Part shown: positions 44,213-53,211 of the stretch, in pieces
Layout of the letters: each line of letters begins with the position of its first letter
Numbering within the stretch: position 1 is the first letter of the stretch
Origin: Parvularculaceae bacterium
Lineage (GTDB): Bacteria > Pseudomonadota > Alphaproteobacteria > Caulobacterales > Parvularculaceae
Assembly: GCA_021776435.1 (NCBI GenBank)
Contig: JAJFFW010000022.1
Location: 1 to 53,874 of the forward strand
Direction: 5' to 3'
Length of the DNA stretch: 53,874 nt
The notes under the pieces: model-generated
The model's database searches: none
Told to the model about the DNA's origin: nothing
The model's input: only the letters and a program-made list of their open reading frames with translations
Translations under genes and position numbers: made by a program

Positions 44213-45553
44213 TCAGTTTGCTACAATTGCCGGCAGGTTCTTGTTTGACGGGTTAGTAATATTGGAAAGATGCTGAAAACTATCAGTACAAGAGTTGAAT
44301 TTTTCACCCACAAATCGATCTAGTTGGGGCCATAATTCGATAGCGCGATCAATCGTAGGATCAGAACCTTTTGCATAAAGCCCCGTTTGAATCATAGTTG
44401 CGGCCTCTTCATAAGCCGCAATGAGTTCGCGACCTTTGGAGAGTAATTGGTTTTCGTCCTGAGACGCGGCGTGAGGTAGTGAACGTGACACACTCCGACG
44501 AATATTTATCGCAGGGAAGCGTCCGCGTTCTGCTATCGACCGATCCAAAACAACGTGCCCATCCAATATGCCGCGCACCATGTCAGCGACAGGTTCATCC
44601 ATGTCTGATCCGGCTACAAGCACGCTGAAAACGGCCGTGATATCACCGGCGGCGCCGATGCCTGGACCCGCTCGCTCGGCGAGAGCTGCTATCGTTCGCG
44701 TAGTGGAGGGGGGATAGGCTCGCAGTGATGGGGTCTCTCCCGCAGTTAACCCAATCTCGCGATGGGCATCAGCAAACCGTGTGATCGAGTCAAATAACAG
44801 GAGCACATGAAGACCTTGGTCGCGAAAATACTCAGCTGTCGTCATTGCCAGCAATGCAGCCCGACGTTTTGAGGGTGCAGGTTCATCACATGTAGAGACA
44901 ATAATAACGGAACGAGTGCGATGCTTTTCAGAGAGTGTCTGCTCCGCAAATTCTCGAATTTCGCGACTGCGTTCCCCGATCAGCGCGATAACCACAACAT
45001 CCGCTTCGACGCCTTTAGCGAGATCCGCGATCAATGTCGACTTGCCAACGCCGGACCCGGCGAAGAGGCCGATTCTTTGGCCACGACACAGGGGTAAGAA
45101 CGTATCAAAGGGAGCAAGGCCCGTATTGATGCGGGCCCCTAGACCACGTCGCTCACTCGCCGCTAACGGGACTGGGCATAGTGATAATACATGCGTGCCT
45201 TTCGGCACTGGCGTACCGTCAAATGCTTCACCAAATGCATTGAGCACTCTTCCTAACCATGCGTTATGTGGGCGCGCGCCATCATCATGATGAATATGAA
45301 CGCGTGCGCCTAAAGTAATTCCACTTAAGGAAGAGTTTGGCATTGCAGAGACGTGATCATCTTCTATTGAGATGACTTCTCCGGTCGCAATCCTTGGTCC
45401 TTCGATTTTAACTCTATCACCAATACACGCGACACCATGGAGGCCACTGATATGAACCACGCCGCTATCAATTGCGTCCACTTTCCCCCAGATGTTTGCA
45501 ACATCAACATCTGTAACCGCGCTTTGAACGGTTTCTAGAAGGTTGGTGATCAA
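44213..45553 (-). CDS. fliI: Flagellar type III export ATPase
   Basis: A 446-residue ATPase. I place the start at TTG 45553, which has GGAGA six bases upstream; a longer TTG frame from 45595 lacks one. Walker A is GLFAGSGVGKSTLI (K171), Walker B lies in GLHVLLLFDSITRFADAHRE, and AYPPSTTRTIAALAERAG is typical of FliI. It powers export of rod, hook and filament subunits with FliH and FliJ. It stands alone on the minus strand, divergent from flgB. Confidence 0.95.
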   Translation of the reverse strand: MITNLLETVQSAVTDVDVANIWGKVDAIDSGVVHISGLHGVACIGDRVKIEGPRIATGEVISIEDDHVSAMPNSSLSGITLGARVHIHHDDGARPHNAWLGRVLNAFGEAFDGTPVPKGTHVLSLCPVPLAASERRGLGARINTGLAPFDTFLPLCRGQRIGLFAGSGVGKSTLIADLAKGVEADVVVIALIGERSREIREFAEQTLSEKHRTRSVIIVSTCDEPAPSKRRAALLAMTTAEYFRDQGLHVLLLFDSITRFADAHREIGLTAGETPSLRAYPPSTTRTIAALAERAGPGIGAAGDITAVFSVLVAGSDMDEPVADMVRGILDGHVVLDRSIAERGRFPAINIRRSVSRSLPHAASQDENQLLSKGRELIAAYEEAATMIQTGLYAKGSDPTIDRAIELWPQLDRFVGEKFNSCTDSFQHLSNITNPSNKNLPAIVAN

Positions 45554-45635
45554 TGTGCTCTCCGTATTAATTAAGGTTATTTTCAACTTTCGCAAATATT
45601 TTAATAAAGCATAATCCTTAACAGGAAGTCGAAAA
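45554..45635. promoter_or_regulatory. Divergent promoter region between fliI and flgB
   Basis: An 82-base AT-rich gap that must drive both fliI and the nine-gene flgB block. It contains TTAA-N7-TTCA near 45570 and TTAA-N7-TAAT near 45601, both imperfect CtrA-like arrangements, and AGGAAG before the flgB ATG. I see no sigma-54 or sigma-28 consensus. Confidence 0.35.
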
Positions 45636-46022
45636 ATGTTGGGAGACCTTAAACTACTGAGTATAGCTTCCGCGTTGGCGCGTCACTCGGCGCAACGACA
45701 TCAGGTTGTCTCGGAGAATATTGCAAACGCAGATACGCCAGGGTTTAAAGCGAAAGACCTTGAGCCGTTTGCGGATGCGTTCACACGCGCCACATCTCAA
45801 ATACGAGCAGAGAATGGTGGCGCTTCCAACAATTTCAATTCCACCGTTTGGCGAAGCTTAGATGTTTCGTCACCGGGGCTGACTTCGCCGAACGGCAACA
45901 CAGTTTCTTTGGAAGACCAAATGGTGCGCTCCGTTCAAGCGCAGGGTGATCATGACGCAGCGGTTACAATCTACAAGAAGACAATTGACATCTTGCGATT
46001 GAGCCTCGGACGCAATGTCTAA
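45636..46022 (+). CDS. flgB: Flagellar proximal rod protein FlgB
   Basis: A 128-residue rod protein with the motif RHQVVSENIANADTPGFKAK near residue 20 and a C-terminal helix (DHDAAVTIYKKTIDILRLSL). FlgB is the rod subunit nearest the MS ring and export gate. The AGGAAG before the ATG is well spaced. It opens the flgB-flgC-fliE-fliQ-sltF-flhA-fliR-flhB-fliJ block, which unites the proximal rod and the export gate. Confidence 0.95.
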   Translation: MLGDLKLLSIASALARHSAQRHQVVSENIANADTPGFKAKDLEPFADAFTRATSQIRAENGGASNNFNSTVWRSLDVSSPGLTSPNGNTVSLEDQMVRSVQAQGDHDAAVTIYKKTIDILRLSLGRNV

Positions 46023-46034
46023 GGGAGATGAGAA

Positions 46035-46427
46035 ATGAATACATTCATGAAAGCGATGGGCGCGGCTGCGAGCGGAATGAATGCGCAGGGTTTTCGCATG
46101 CGTGTCGTCAGTGAAAACGTCGCGAATGCGGATACGCCCGGCTATCATCGTAAAGCCATCTCATTTGGTAATGTTTTTGATCAAAAAACGAACGCAAATC
46201 GTGTGAGCATTGATCATATATCGATCGATGGATCGACATTAGAAGAAAAGTACGACCCGGCAAACCCGCTTGCAAATGCAAGTGGCTATGTCGAATTGTC
46301 GAATGTCAATTTAATGACAGAAATGGCGGACAGCAGAGAGGCGGGTCGTTCTTACGAAGCCAATCTCGCAACATTTACCCAAGCGCGGCAAATGTATGCT
46401 GGTCTGCTGGATCTTCTCAAACGTTAA
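46035..46427 (+). CDS. flgC: Flagellar proximal rod protein FlgC
   Basis: A 130-residue protein with AAASGMNAQGFRMRVVSENV and ANADTPGYHRKAISF, plus YDPANPLANASGYVELSNVN and LMTEMADSREAGRSYEANL, the diagnostic FlgC segments. It assembles with FlgB and FlgF as proximal rod. It lies 12 bases after flgB with a GGGAGATGAG-type ribosome binding site. Confidence 0.95.
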   Translation: MNTFMKAMGAAASGMNAQGFRMRVVSENVANADTPGYHRKAISFGNVFDQKTNANRVSIDHISIDGSTLEEKYDPANPLANASGYVELSNVNLMTEMADSREAGRSYEANLATFTQARQMYAGLLDLLKR

Positions 46428-46436
46428 GGTGTACTC

Positions 46437-46745
46437 ATGAACGTCAACGCTTTTAACGCCGTTAAAGCATACGGTTCTGCTCAGCAGGCTTTACGACCGG
46501 AGCTAAAAAATCCAGTGACGGACTCCGGAACGGATAGTGGATTTCATCCGGAAAAGATGATCAAAGCTGTGACCGATACCATCGTGACAAGCGAAAGCAC
46601 TGCGTCCGCATTCATGGTTGGGAAGGCGGATCCGCATTCAGTTGTCGAAGCGTTGGCGGCAGCAGAACTCGCTGTTGAAACGGCGGTTACGTTGCGGAAC
46701 CGGGTGGTAGAAGCCTATCAGGAATTATTGCGCATGCCCGTTTAA
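46437..46745 (+). CDS. fliE: Flagellar hook-basal body complex protein FliE
   Basis: A 102-residue protein. The second half (DPHSVVEALAAAELAVETAV then TLRNRVVEAYQELLRMPV) is the conserved FliE ending, and the N-terminal half is variable, as usual. FliE joins the MS ring and export gate to the rod and is the first exported subunit. It starts nine bases after flgC. Confidence 0.93.
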   Translation: MNVNAFNAVKAYGSAQQALRPELKNPVTDSGTDSGFHPEKMIKAVTDTIVTSESTASAFMVGKADPHSVVEALAAAELAVETAVTLRNRVVEAYQELLRMPV

Positions 46746-46770
46746 CGGAGCATCATAAACGGTAGACAGA

Positions 46771-47037
46771 ATGTCAGATACTGAGATCTTAGCTATCCTT
46801 CGTGAATATTTGTGGGCAGGGGTATGGATTGCATCCCCGATGCTGATGACGGCGTTAATTGTTGGCGTGGTTATCGGGCTTCTCCAGGCGCTTACTTCCG
46901 TGCAGGAGTTGACGCTAACCTTCGTGCCAAAATTGATCGCGATGCTTCTTGCGTTTATTTTATGCGCAGGGTTCGCCTCACGCCTCATGGTTTCGCTATT
47001 TCATGATCAGACCTTGAGAATCATATCAGGGTCCTGA
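46771..47037 (+). CDS. fliQ: Flagellar type III export gate protein FliQ
   Basis: An 88-residue protein with two membrane helices (about residues 16-38 and 52-76) and the FliQ motif LLQALTSVQELTLTFVPKLI. Its length is standard. Together with FliP and FliR it forms the export channel. Its stop overlaps the next start by one base (TGATG). Confidence 0.95.
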   Translation: MSDTEILAILREYLWAGVWIASPMLMTALIVGVVIGLLQALTSVQELTLTFVPKLIAMLLAFILCAGFASRLMVSLFHDQTLRIISGS

Positions 47038-47771
47038 TGAGTATTATACGCACCATACTTCCCGTCATTTTTGTTGCGTCGGCGCCATCTATGGTCGCTG
47101 CTGCGGACACATCGGAGACATGCGAAAACGCAGCGCGGAACGCAGAGCATAAACACGTGTTGCCGAACGGGTTATTGCAGGCGATTACTCGAGTTGAAAC
47201 CAATCGTGGAACAGAAGAAAATCCAACGGCTTGGCCGTGGACGGTGAACACAGATGGAGAAGGACATTGGTTCAACTCACGTAACGAAGCGGAACAGTTT
47301 GTGAAAGAAAAGCAATTTTCCGGCAGCAATTCCATCGATATTGGTTGTTTTCAGATTAATACAAAATGGCACGGAGATAAGTTCGGCAGTGTTGATGCAA
47401 TGTTCGACCCTAAAGGAGCGGCGGAATACGCTGCGAAATTTCTTAATTCACTAAAGCTGGAGAAGGGTGATTGGAAAGCGGCTGTTGCGGCCTACCATTC
47501 ACGGTTACCGGAAAAATCCAAACGATATTCTCAGAAAGTAACCAAGGTATTCTCTGAGCTGAATGAAGAAAATCCAGATGAAGTGATTAAGGTCGTTGAG
47601 CGGAGTTTCGGAGCGACCAGCGCCACCCGGGAAGAATCTTTAAGGGGGGGCGTGTCGTTATTAATTTTTAATAAATCGACACCGCTTAACGGAAGCCCGT
47701 TGCCTGACCCTATCGTGAACATGAATGCGGTCGTTCCGCTTGTGGCGGGGAAGAGTAAAAACCGTGGGTAA
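47037..47771 (+). CDS. SLT lytic transglycosylase of the flagellar locus (SltF-like)
   Basis: A 244-residue periplasmic enzyme with a signal peptide ending VAAA (about residue 23). E54 in LLQAITRVETNRG is the expected catalytic glutamate, followed by IDIGCFQINTKWHG and KAAVAAYHSR, the SLT domain motifs. Such enzymes open peptidoglycan for the rod. In Rhodobacter sphaeroides the dedicated enzyme SltF does this and binds a FlgJ without enzymatic domain; the same split is seen here. It overlaps fliQ by one base and flhA by eight. Confidence 0.85.
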   Translation: MSIIRTILPVIFVASAPSMVAAADTSETCENAARNAEHKHVLPNGLLQAITRVETNRGTEENPTAWPWTVNTDGEGHWFNSRNEAEQFVKEKQFSGSNSIDIGCFQINTKWHGDKFGSVDAMFDPKGAAEYAAKFLNSLKLEKGDWKAAVAAYHSRLPEKSKRYSQKVTKVFSELNEENPDEVIKVVERSFGATSATREESLRGGVSLLIFNKSTPLNGSPLPDPIVNMNAVVPLVAGKSKNRG

Positions 47772-49839
47772 GTTTAAATCTTTCTACCACCCGACGGTGT
47801 TATTGGCAGTGGCTTTAATGGCTGTCATTGTCATGATGATATTGCCGACACCTTCATGGTTGTTAGATGTTGGGCTAACTATCTCATTTTCATTCGCGAT
47901 CCTGATATTCACGATCACACTTTTTATTGAACGCCCGTTGGATTTCTCATCATTCCCGACCATACTTCTCGCCTCGCTGTTATTGCGATTATCGCTGAAT
48001 GTTTCCTCAACGAAGTTGATTATCGGACAGGGCCATACAGGTCCGGATGCAGCTGGCGGGGTTATTCACGGCTTTGCCATGTTCGTTATGAATGGAAACG
48101 TTTTTCTCGGACTCGTCGTCTTTACCGTGTTGCTAATCGTCAATTTCATGGTGATCACGAAAGGCGCCGGTCGTATGGCGGAAGTCGGCGCCAGGTTTGC
48201 GTTGGACGCCATGCCCGGCAAACAACTTGCTATCGATTCTGACGTTGCTGCTGGCGCCATAAGTCATGAAGAAGCGAAAGCACGGCGTAAAACCGAGCAA
48301 GAGGAAACCACATTCTTTGGTTCGCTCGACGGCGCATCAAAATTTGTCAAAGGCGATGCAATCGCCGGCTTGTTGATCACGCTACTCAATCTCATCGTTG
48401 GTCTGGCTATTGGGATTGGTGTTTATGGTCTCACCTTCAGTGAGGCGATCGAGACCTATTCCATTCTCACGGTAGGTGATGGGTTGGTCTCACAGATTCC
48501 CGCAGTGATTATCTCTATTGCCGCTGCTCTCCTTTTGTCAAAAGGCGGCGTGATGGGGTCAACGGATAAGGCATTATTTGTTCAGCTTGGGGAGCACCCG
48601 GCGGCTTTAGGAACTGTAGCTGTTATGCTGGCTATTTTTGCGCTCTTCCCAGGCCTTCCGTTTCTTCCATTTATGGTGGCTGCACTCGTGCTTGGAGGGG
48701 CTTCCTTCTACAGTTATCGACGATCATCCGCCTTAAAAATTAAACAGGAAACTTCACCAAAAGAAGAAGAAACACCGGTCGATCAATCGCTGGGTGATAT
48801 TCTTGACCTGAATGAGATACATGTAGAATTTGCACCGGATTTGATTTCCATAGCGATGGAATCCGACTCAGGCCTGGACACTCGAATATCAAAAATTCGG
48901 AAACATGTCGCCGCAGAGTTTGGATTTATAGTGCCGGCTATTCGGTTGACTGATAATGCGACATTTAAGGACCATGAATACTTGATTCGAATTCATGGTG
49001 TCGAAGTGGCCCGAGGTGTTCTCGTTCCAGATGGCGTACTGGTTTTGATGCGCGAGGATACGCCGCTCCACATCAGCGGCACTGATGTGAAAGAGCCGGT
49101 ATATGGGGCGCCGGCAAAATGGATTCCGTCGAGTAGACAAGAAGAAGCCGCCATGCATGGTTTGCCAATCATTGAACCTGCTGAGGTCGCAGCCACGCAC
49201 CTCTTAGAAGTTATCAAGGCAAATTTCGGACGGCTCATGACGCGTCGCGCACTGCGGCGTATTCTTGATGAATTCACATCAACATCGGATGCGGGACGTG
49301 CGGATGCGAACCGAAAACTACTTGACGAATTTATAACGGATAAGGCGCCGATTGATTTAGTACAGGCAGTTTTTCGCTTACTTCTACAAGAACGAGTTTC
49401 CGTGCGAAATTTACCTGTTATTCTTGAAGCGATCGCTGAGGGACGCTCAGCCTTGAGTTCGCCGGAACAGATTTCCGAGTATGTGCGCCAACGGATTGGT
49501 TTTCAATTCGTATCGCAGCTACGCGACGACGATGGAAAATTACCCCTCATACAGCTCTCTCCAGAATGGGAAAATCTATTCCTCGAACATGAACAGACGG
49601 GTGAGAACGGCGTCACCGATGTTTCATTATCTCCAGCTGACTTCAATCGCCTTGCTCAGGTGATTAGGGAAAAGATTACTGCAGCTGTTTCACGAGGATC
49701 TTATCCTGCTGTCGTGACAAATACGAAACGCCGCCGATTTTTAAGTGCTGTTTTGAGCGCCAAAGGGATCAGAAATTCTGTTATTTCGTATGATGAAATA
49801 GACCCTACGGAAAGTCCGGCAATTCTCGGCGTAGCTTAG
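47764..49839 (+). CDS. flhA: Flagellar type III export gate protein FlhA
   Basis: A 691-residue protein, the normal FlhA size, from the GTG at 47764; a longer frame would overlap sltF further. The N-terminal half has eight membrane helices with the FHIPEP-type core: LLLRLSLNVSSTKLIIGQG, GAGRMAEVGARFALDAMPGK QLAID and SLDGASKFVKGDAIAG. The C-terminal half is the cytoplasmic ring that receives chaperone-substrate complexes (HLLEVIKANFGRLMTRRALR). It is followed by fliR after nine bases. Confidence 0.96.
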   Translation: MGKFKSFYHPTVLLAVALMAVIVMMILPTPSWLLDVGLTISFSFAILIFTITLFIERPLDFSSFPTILLASLLLRLSLNVSSTKLIIGQGHTGPDAAGGVIHGFAMFVMNGNVFLGLVVFTVLLIVNFMVITKGAGRMAEVGARFALDAMPGKQLAIDSDVAAGAISHEEAKARRKTEQEETTFFGSLDGASKFVKGDAIAGLLITLLNLIVGLAIGIGVYGLTFSEAIETYSILTVGDGLVSQIPAVIISIAAALLLSKGGVMGSTDKALFVQLGEHPAALGTVAVMLAIFALFPGLPFLPFMVAALVLGGASFYSYRRSSALKIKQETSPKEEETPVDQSLGDILDLNEIHVEFAPDLISIAMESDSGLDTRISKIRKHVAAEFGFIVPAIRLTDNATFKDHEYLIRIHGVEVARGVLVPDGVLVLMREDTPLHISGTDVKEPVYGAPAKWIPSSRQEEAAMHGLPIIEPAEVAATHLLEVIKANFGRLMTRRALRRILDEFTSTSDAGRADANRKLLDEFITDKAPIDLVQAVFRLLLQERVSVRNLPVILEAIAEGRSALSSPEQISEYVRQRIGFQFVSQLRDDDGKLPLIQLSPEWENLFLEHEQTGENGVTDVSLSPADFNRLAQVIREKITAAVSRGSYPAVVTNTKRRRFLSAVLSAKGIRNSVISYDEIDPTESPAILGVA

Positions 49840-49848
49840 GGGGCGAGA

Positions 49849-50637
49849 GTGGATCTTTTTCAGATCATATCACCTCTTGCCGAACGTAGTGTCGAGACAA
49901 CCGCGATCTTCGCAGGTGTTTTTTCGAGAATTTCAGCGTTTGTATTTTTTCTTCCAGGATTGGCGGAACAAACAGTTTCGGTTCGCGTGCGTCTTGCAAC
50001 GGCATTTGGGATCGGTTTTCTCCTTACGCCGATGGTGATCGCGACTGGGCCATCTGTTCCTCAAACGGTTGTTGATACATTGTTAGTTATTGCTGCTGAG
50101 GCAATCGCGGGCGCCCTCATTGGGTTCAGCATCAGAATTGCTGTGTTTGCCATCCAAACGGCGGGATCCATTGCAGCACAGAGCTTTTCTTTGTCGCAGT
50201 TGTTTGGTTCGGGACTCGGAAATCAACCGGAAGTGCCGATTTCTACTTTGTTTATGGTCACAGGCATTGCAATCGCTATATCAGCTGGCCTGCATTTTAA
50301 AGCTGTCAGTGCACTTGCGCTTTCTTATGAAATTATGCCGTTCGGCGTTTTCCCGGGGGCTTCTGAAGTTGGCGAATGGGCAGTGGCGCGCACGGCCTTT
50401 GCCTTTTCAGCGGCGCTATCGCTGGCCATGCCGTTTGTTGTTTTAGGGTTTATTTATTACCTCGCGATCGGCGCCGCCAACCGGGCGATGCCACAGTTAA
50501 TGGTCGCATTTGTCGGTGCGCCTGCAATAACTTTGGCGGGGCTTACATTGCTAGCAATTGCAACGCCAGCATTATTGGGCGTGTGGATGCAGATGGTTGA
50601 CGCAATCATTGCGACTCTATCCGGAGTGGCGTCATGA
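49849..50637 (+). CDS. fliR: Flagellar type III export gate protein FliR
   Basis: A 262-residue membrane protein starting at GTG with a G-rich site upstream. VFSRISAFVFFLPGLAEQTV and VRVRLATAFGIGFLLTPMVI are typical FliR openings; GSIAAQSFSLSQLFGSGLG and MPQLMVAFVGAPAITLAGL follow. Six helices are expected. It completes the FliPQR channel. Its end overlaps flhB by four bases (ATGA). Confidence 0.95.
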   Translation: MDLFQIISPLAERSVETTAIFAGVFSRISAFVFFLPGLAEQTVSVRVRLATAFGIGFLLTPMVIATGPSVPQTVVDTLLVIAAEAIAGALIGFSIRIAVFAIQTAGSIAAQSFSLSQLFGSGLGNQPEVPISTLFMVTGIAIAISAGLHFKAVSALALSYEIMPFGVFPGASEVGEWAVARTAFAFSAALSLAMPFVVLGFIYYLAIGAANRAMPQLMVAFVGAPAITLAGLTLLAIATPALLGVWMQMVDAIIATLSGVAS

Positions 50638-51737
50638 GCGATGGTCAATCCGATGATGGTGAAGATAAATCCCATGACCCAACTCCACAGAAACTAAAAA
50701 AATCGCGCGAAGAAGGTGAAGTTGTTCATTCGACTGAAGTTACGAGCGCGGCGACCTACGGCGCATTGTATCTCATTATTATTATAATGGGCGGTTGGAT
50801 CAGCACAAATATTGGCTCTCTGTTGAAGACCTTTCTTCAAAGGCCGGATGATGTAAGCGTCGCTTTGTTAAGATCTACAGGAGGTGGGTTTGCTCTAGAC
50901 TTAGTGCTCAAGTTAATCATTGGAATATCGCCAGTATTTTTAGGGTTAGCGCTCGCTACCATTTGCTCTCTCCTCGTTCAACGAGCCGTGGTTTTTGCCC
51001 CTTCTAAGTTAAAGCCAAAAATTTCAAGAATATCGGTCATTAGCAATGCTAAGCAAAAATATGGGTCCAATGGTCTTTTTGAATTCTTCAAGAGTTTTGT
51101 GAAGCTGTCTGCCATATTAAGTATATTATTCTTTTTTTTCAAAGACCGGTTTCTGGAGTTTCCAGCGCTTTCAGCTTTTCCGGCGAGTTCGTTCGCATCC
51201 GTCATTCATCGTGAAACCGTCTTTTTTACTGGGCTTATTACTATTGTGGCCGTCGGTATCGCAATGATCGATTATCCTTGGAAACGCGCTCAACACCATA
51301 AGAAACTCATGATGACGTTCCAAGAATTAAAAAAGGAGAACAAAGAATCTGAGGGAGATCCAGCGATGAAGAATGCACGCCGCGAACGCGCTCATGCATT
51401 GGCGACGAACCACATGATGGACGAAGTACCAAAGGCAAACGTAATTATTGTCAATCCAACACATTATGCTGTCGCATTGATGTGGGATCGTAAAAATGGC
51501 GGAGCGCCTGTCTGTGTTGCGAAAGGCGTTGATGAAGTCGCTGCGCGTATTCGAAAGGTCGGGACAGAAGCTGGAGTGCCAATTAAAAGAGATCCGCCGA
51601 TCGCTCGTTCGATATATGCCGTCGTTGAAATTGGCAAAGAGATCAAGCGCGAACATTACGCAGCGGTTGCTGCAGCCATCCATTATGCAGATGAGGTTCA
51701 GAAGAAATCAAAAGAGAGATTTGCGGATGAAGCTTGA
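50634..51737 (+). CDS. flhB: Flagellar export specificity switch protein FlhB
   Basis: A 367-residue protein. Four membrane helices in the first 220 residues are preceded by DPTPQKLKKSREEGEVVHST, the FlhB start motif. The cytoplasmic part contains the autocleavage site NPTH at residues 274-277 (VIIVNPTHYAVAL). Cleavage there lets FliK switch export from hook to filament. It overlaps the following coiled-coil gene by 11 bases. Confidence 0.96.
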   Translation: MSDGQSDDGEDKSHDPTPQKLKKSREEGEVVHSTEVTSAATYGALYLIIIIMGGWISTNIGSLLKTFLQRPDDVSVALLRSTGGGFALDLVLKLIIGISPVFLGLALATICSLLVQRAVVFAPSKLKPKISRISVISNAKQKYGSNGLFEFFKSFVKLSAILSILFFFFKDRFLEFPALSAFPASSFASVIHRETVFFTGLITIVAVGIAMIDYPWKRAQHHKKLMMTFQELKKENKESEGDPAMKNARRERAHALATNHMMDEVPKANVIIVNPTHYAVALMWDRKNGGAPVCVAKGVDEVAARIRKVGTEAGVPIKRDPPIARSIYAVVEIGKEIKREHYAAVAAAIHYADEVQKKSKERFADEA

Positions 51738-52137
51738 TCAATTAAGGAAACTTTTGAAGGCTGCAGAGGCTAAAAAGCAAGTTGAAAGAACCGAGCTAGC
51801 AAACCTCCGCACCGCACGGCGCGCCCTCGAACGGGAAGCGGAGTCTCTTCAGGAAAGGGCGACGCACAGTGCTTTGCCCATGGCAAATGATCTGACGGGG
51901 GGCGATTTGAAAACCTACAACCGTCATTGCGGTCATCTGCAGGAAAGGGCGCAACAAAAACGAGAATCTGCTGCAGATTATAACGCACCGATTGCTGCTC
52001 AAGAGGAGGCATTACGTGGCGCGCTACGCCAGGAAATTGCGTGGGAGAATCTCTTTCACAGGGCGAGAACAGAAAACCGTATCGAGAACGAAAAACGTGA
52101 TGAACAAACACGCGAAGAGGCCACTCTTAGAAAATAG
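51727..52137 (+). CDS. FliJ-like coiled-coil protein
   Basis: A 136-residue, highly charged, almost wholly helical protein starting MKLDQLRKLLKAAEAKKQVE, with two long coiled-coil arms (ELANLRTARRALEREAESLQ and the C-terminal RTENRIENEKRDEQTREEAT). Size and shape fit FliJ, the export ATPase stalk protein, and no other FliJ candidate exists in the locus. The start lies inside the flhB end. Sequence similarity alone is not decisive because coiled coils look alike. Confidence 0.6.
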   Translation: MKLDQLRKLLKAAEAKKQVERTELANLRTARRALEREAESLQERATHSALPMANDLTGGDLKTYNRHCGHLQERAQQKRESAADYNAPIAAQEEALRGALRQEIAWENLFHRARTENRIENEKRDEQTREEATLRK

Positions 52138-52224
52138 AATGTGGTGATATGCTACCATCTGAAACATGATCTCAGTGCAATGATAACGCCTATCACATCT
52201 TGATCATTTGACTTGGGGTTTCCG

Positions 52225-53211
52225 TCATCCAACGCTCTTCAATTCCGCAGTTAGCTTTCTGATGAGTTGATGAAAACAACCTTTGATAAGAAGAGAACGA
52301 ATCATAGGTCTACGCTCGTGAATTGCATCGATATAAAGTCGCATGGCGGTATGCAGTGACATCCAACGTGTTGGCAATAAGGGCACAGGCGCTTCGTCAA
52401 AATAACCCGACAAGAAAGCGTTTTTTATTTCATCTATTTGAAGATAGAATCCAAGTCCCAGTCTCTTGAATTTCAAAAGTTCAAAATTGACCAAAAAATA
52501 GGAAATGTCATAGATCGTTGAACTCAAGAACTTTCCAGAATATTCCAAACCATAAATAAGTTCATCAGATAAGAGTATATTTTCAGCTTTGAAATCACCG
52601 TGCAAAAACCCTCCTGGTGTAGAAATTTTAGCGACGGTGGATTTATTCTCACGGAGACAAGACAACCCATCGATAATAAACTTAGGGTACGTTCCTTCTT
52701 GGTAAGTTTTTGCGACCAGTTCGTTAAGCTCTAAATCCAGTCTCTCGGAATCTAGTTGTTGAGTTTCAGCTTCATCACTCGCAGTCGCACGACGAAGCCA
52801 TTGGCCGGTCCCTATCACCGCCCCAAGAATTTCGCTTTTTGTCGTTACCGCCGAAAGGACTAATTCCGAAAGTGTTTTACCTGGTATCCACTCCATAGTG
52901 AGAGCATTCAGTTTGTGGAAATGTTGAACGGGTCGCGGTGATCTAAATTTCGAGTTTGTGCCGAGACGGCGCGAAGCTTCAGTGAGCCCGTCATATTGCT
53001 CAGTTGAAGTAACCCCATCAGCTGTAATTATTTTCACCGCAAGTGGGAACGGCAGTTTTGTAGAGGAAACCAAATATACTTGTGAAAAAGGTGAATGGTA
53101 TTTTTTTTCAATAATGAGTTTTTCCGTGTGTAACAAATTGTATTGGCTATGCAGCTCTTTTTTAATGCTTACAAGCACACCGGTTTCTTCAAATATTTTG
53201 CTGTCAACCAT
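52225..53211 (-). CDS. APH-like phosphotransferase with substituted metal-binding residue
   Basis: A 328-residue protein of the aminoglycoside phosphotransferase/choline-kinase-like fold. The N-lobe has PLAVKII with a probable ATP-binding lysine, and the C-lobe has the catalytic loop HGDFKAENILL (D206, N211). Where the family normally has a DFE- or DLE-type metal-binding aspartate, this protein reads IYGLEYSG, with glycine at 221. The following YDISYFLVNFELL is conserved. Either the enzyme has lost activity or uses another residue. Base composition is clearly more AT-rich than the flagellar genes and no partner gene is near, suggesting acquisition. The substrate is unknown. Confidence 0.65.
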   Translation of the reverse strand: MVDSKIFEETGVLVSIKKELHSQYNLLHTEKLIIEKKYHSPFSQVYLVSSTKLPFPLAVKIITADGVTSTEQYDGLTEASRRLGTNSKFRSPRPVQHFHKLNALTMEWIPGKTLSELVLSAVTTKSEILGAVIGTGQWLRRATASDEAETQQLDSERLDLELNELVAKTYQEGTYPKFIIDGLSCLRENKSTVAKISTPGGFLHGDFKAENILLSDELIYGLEYSGKFLSSTIYDISYFLVNFELLKFKRLGLGFYLQIDEIKNAFLSGYFDEAPVPLLPTRWMSLHTAMRLYIDAIHERRPMIRSLLIKGCFHQLIRKLTAELKSVG

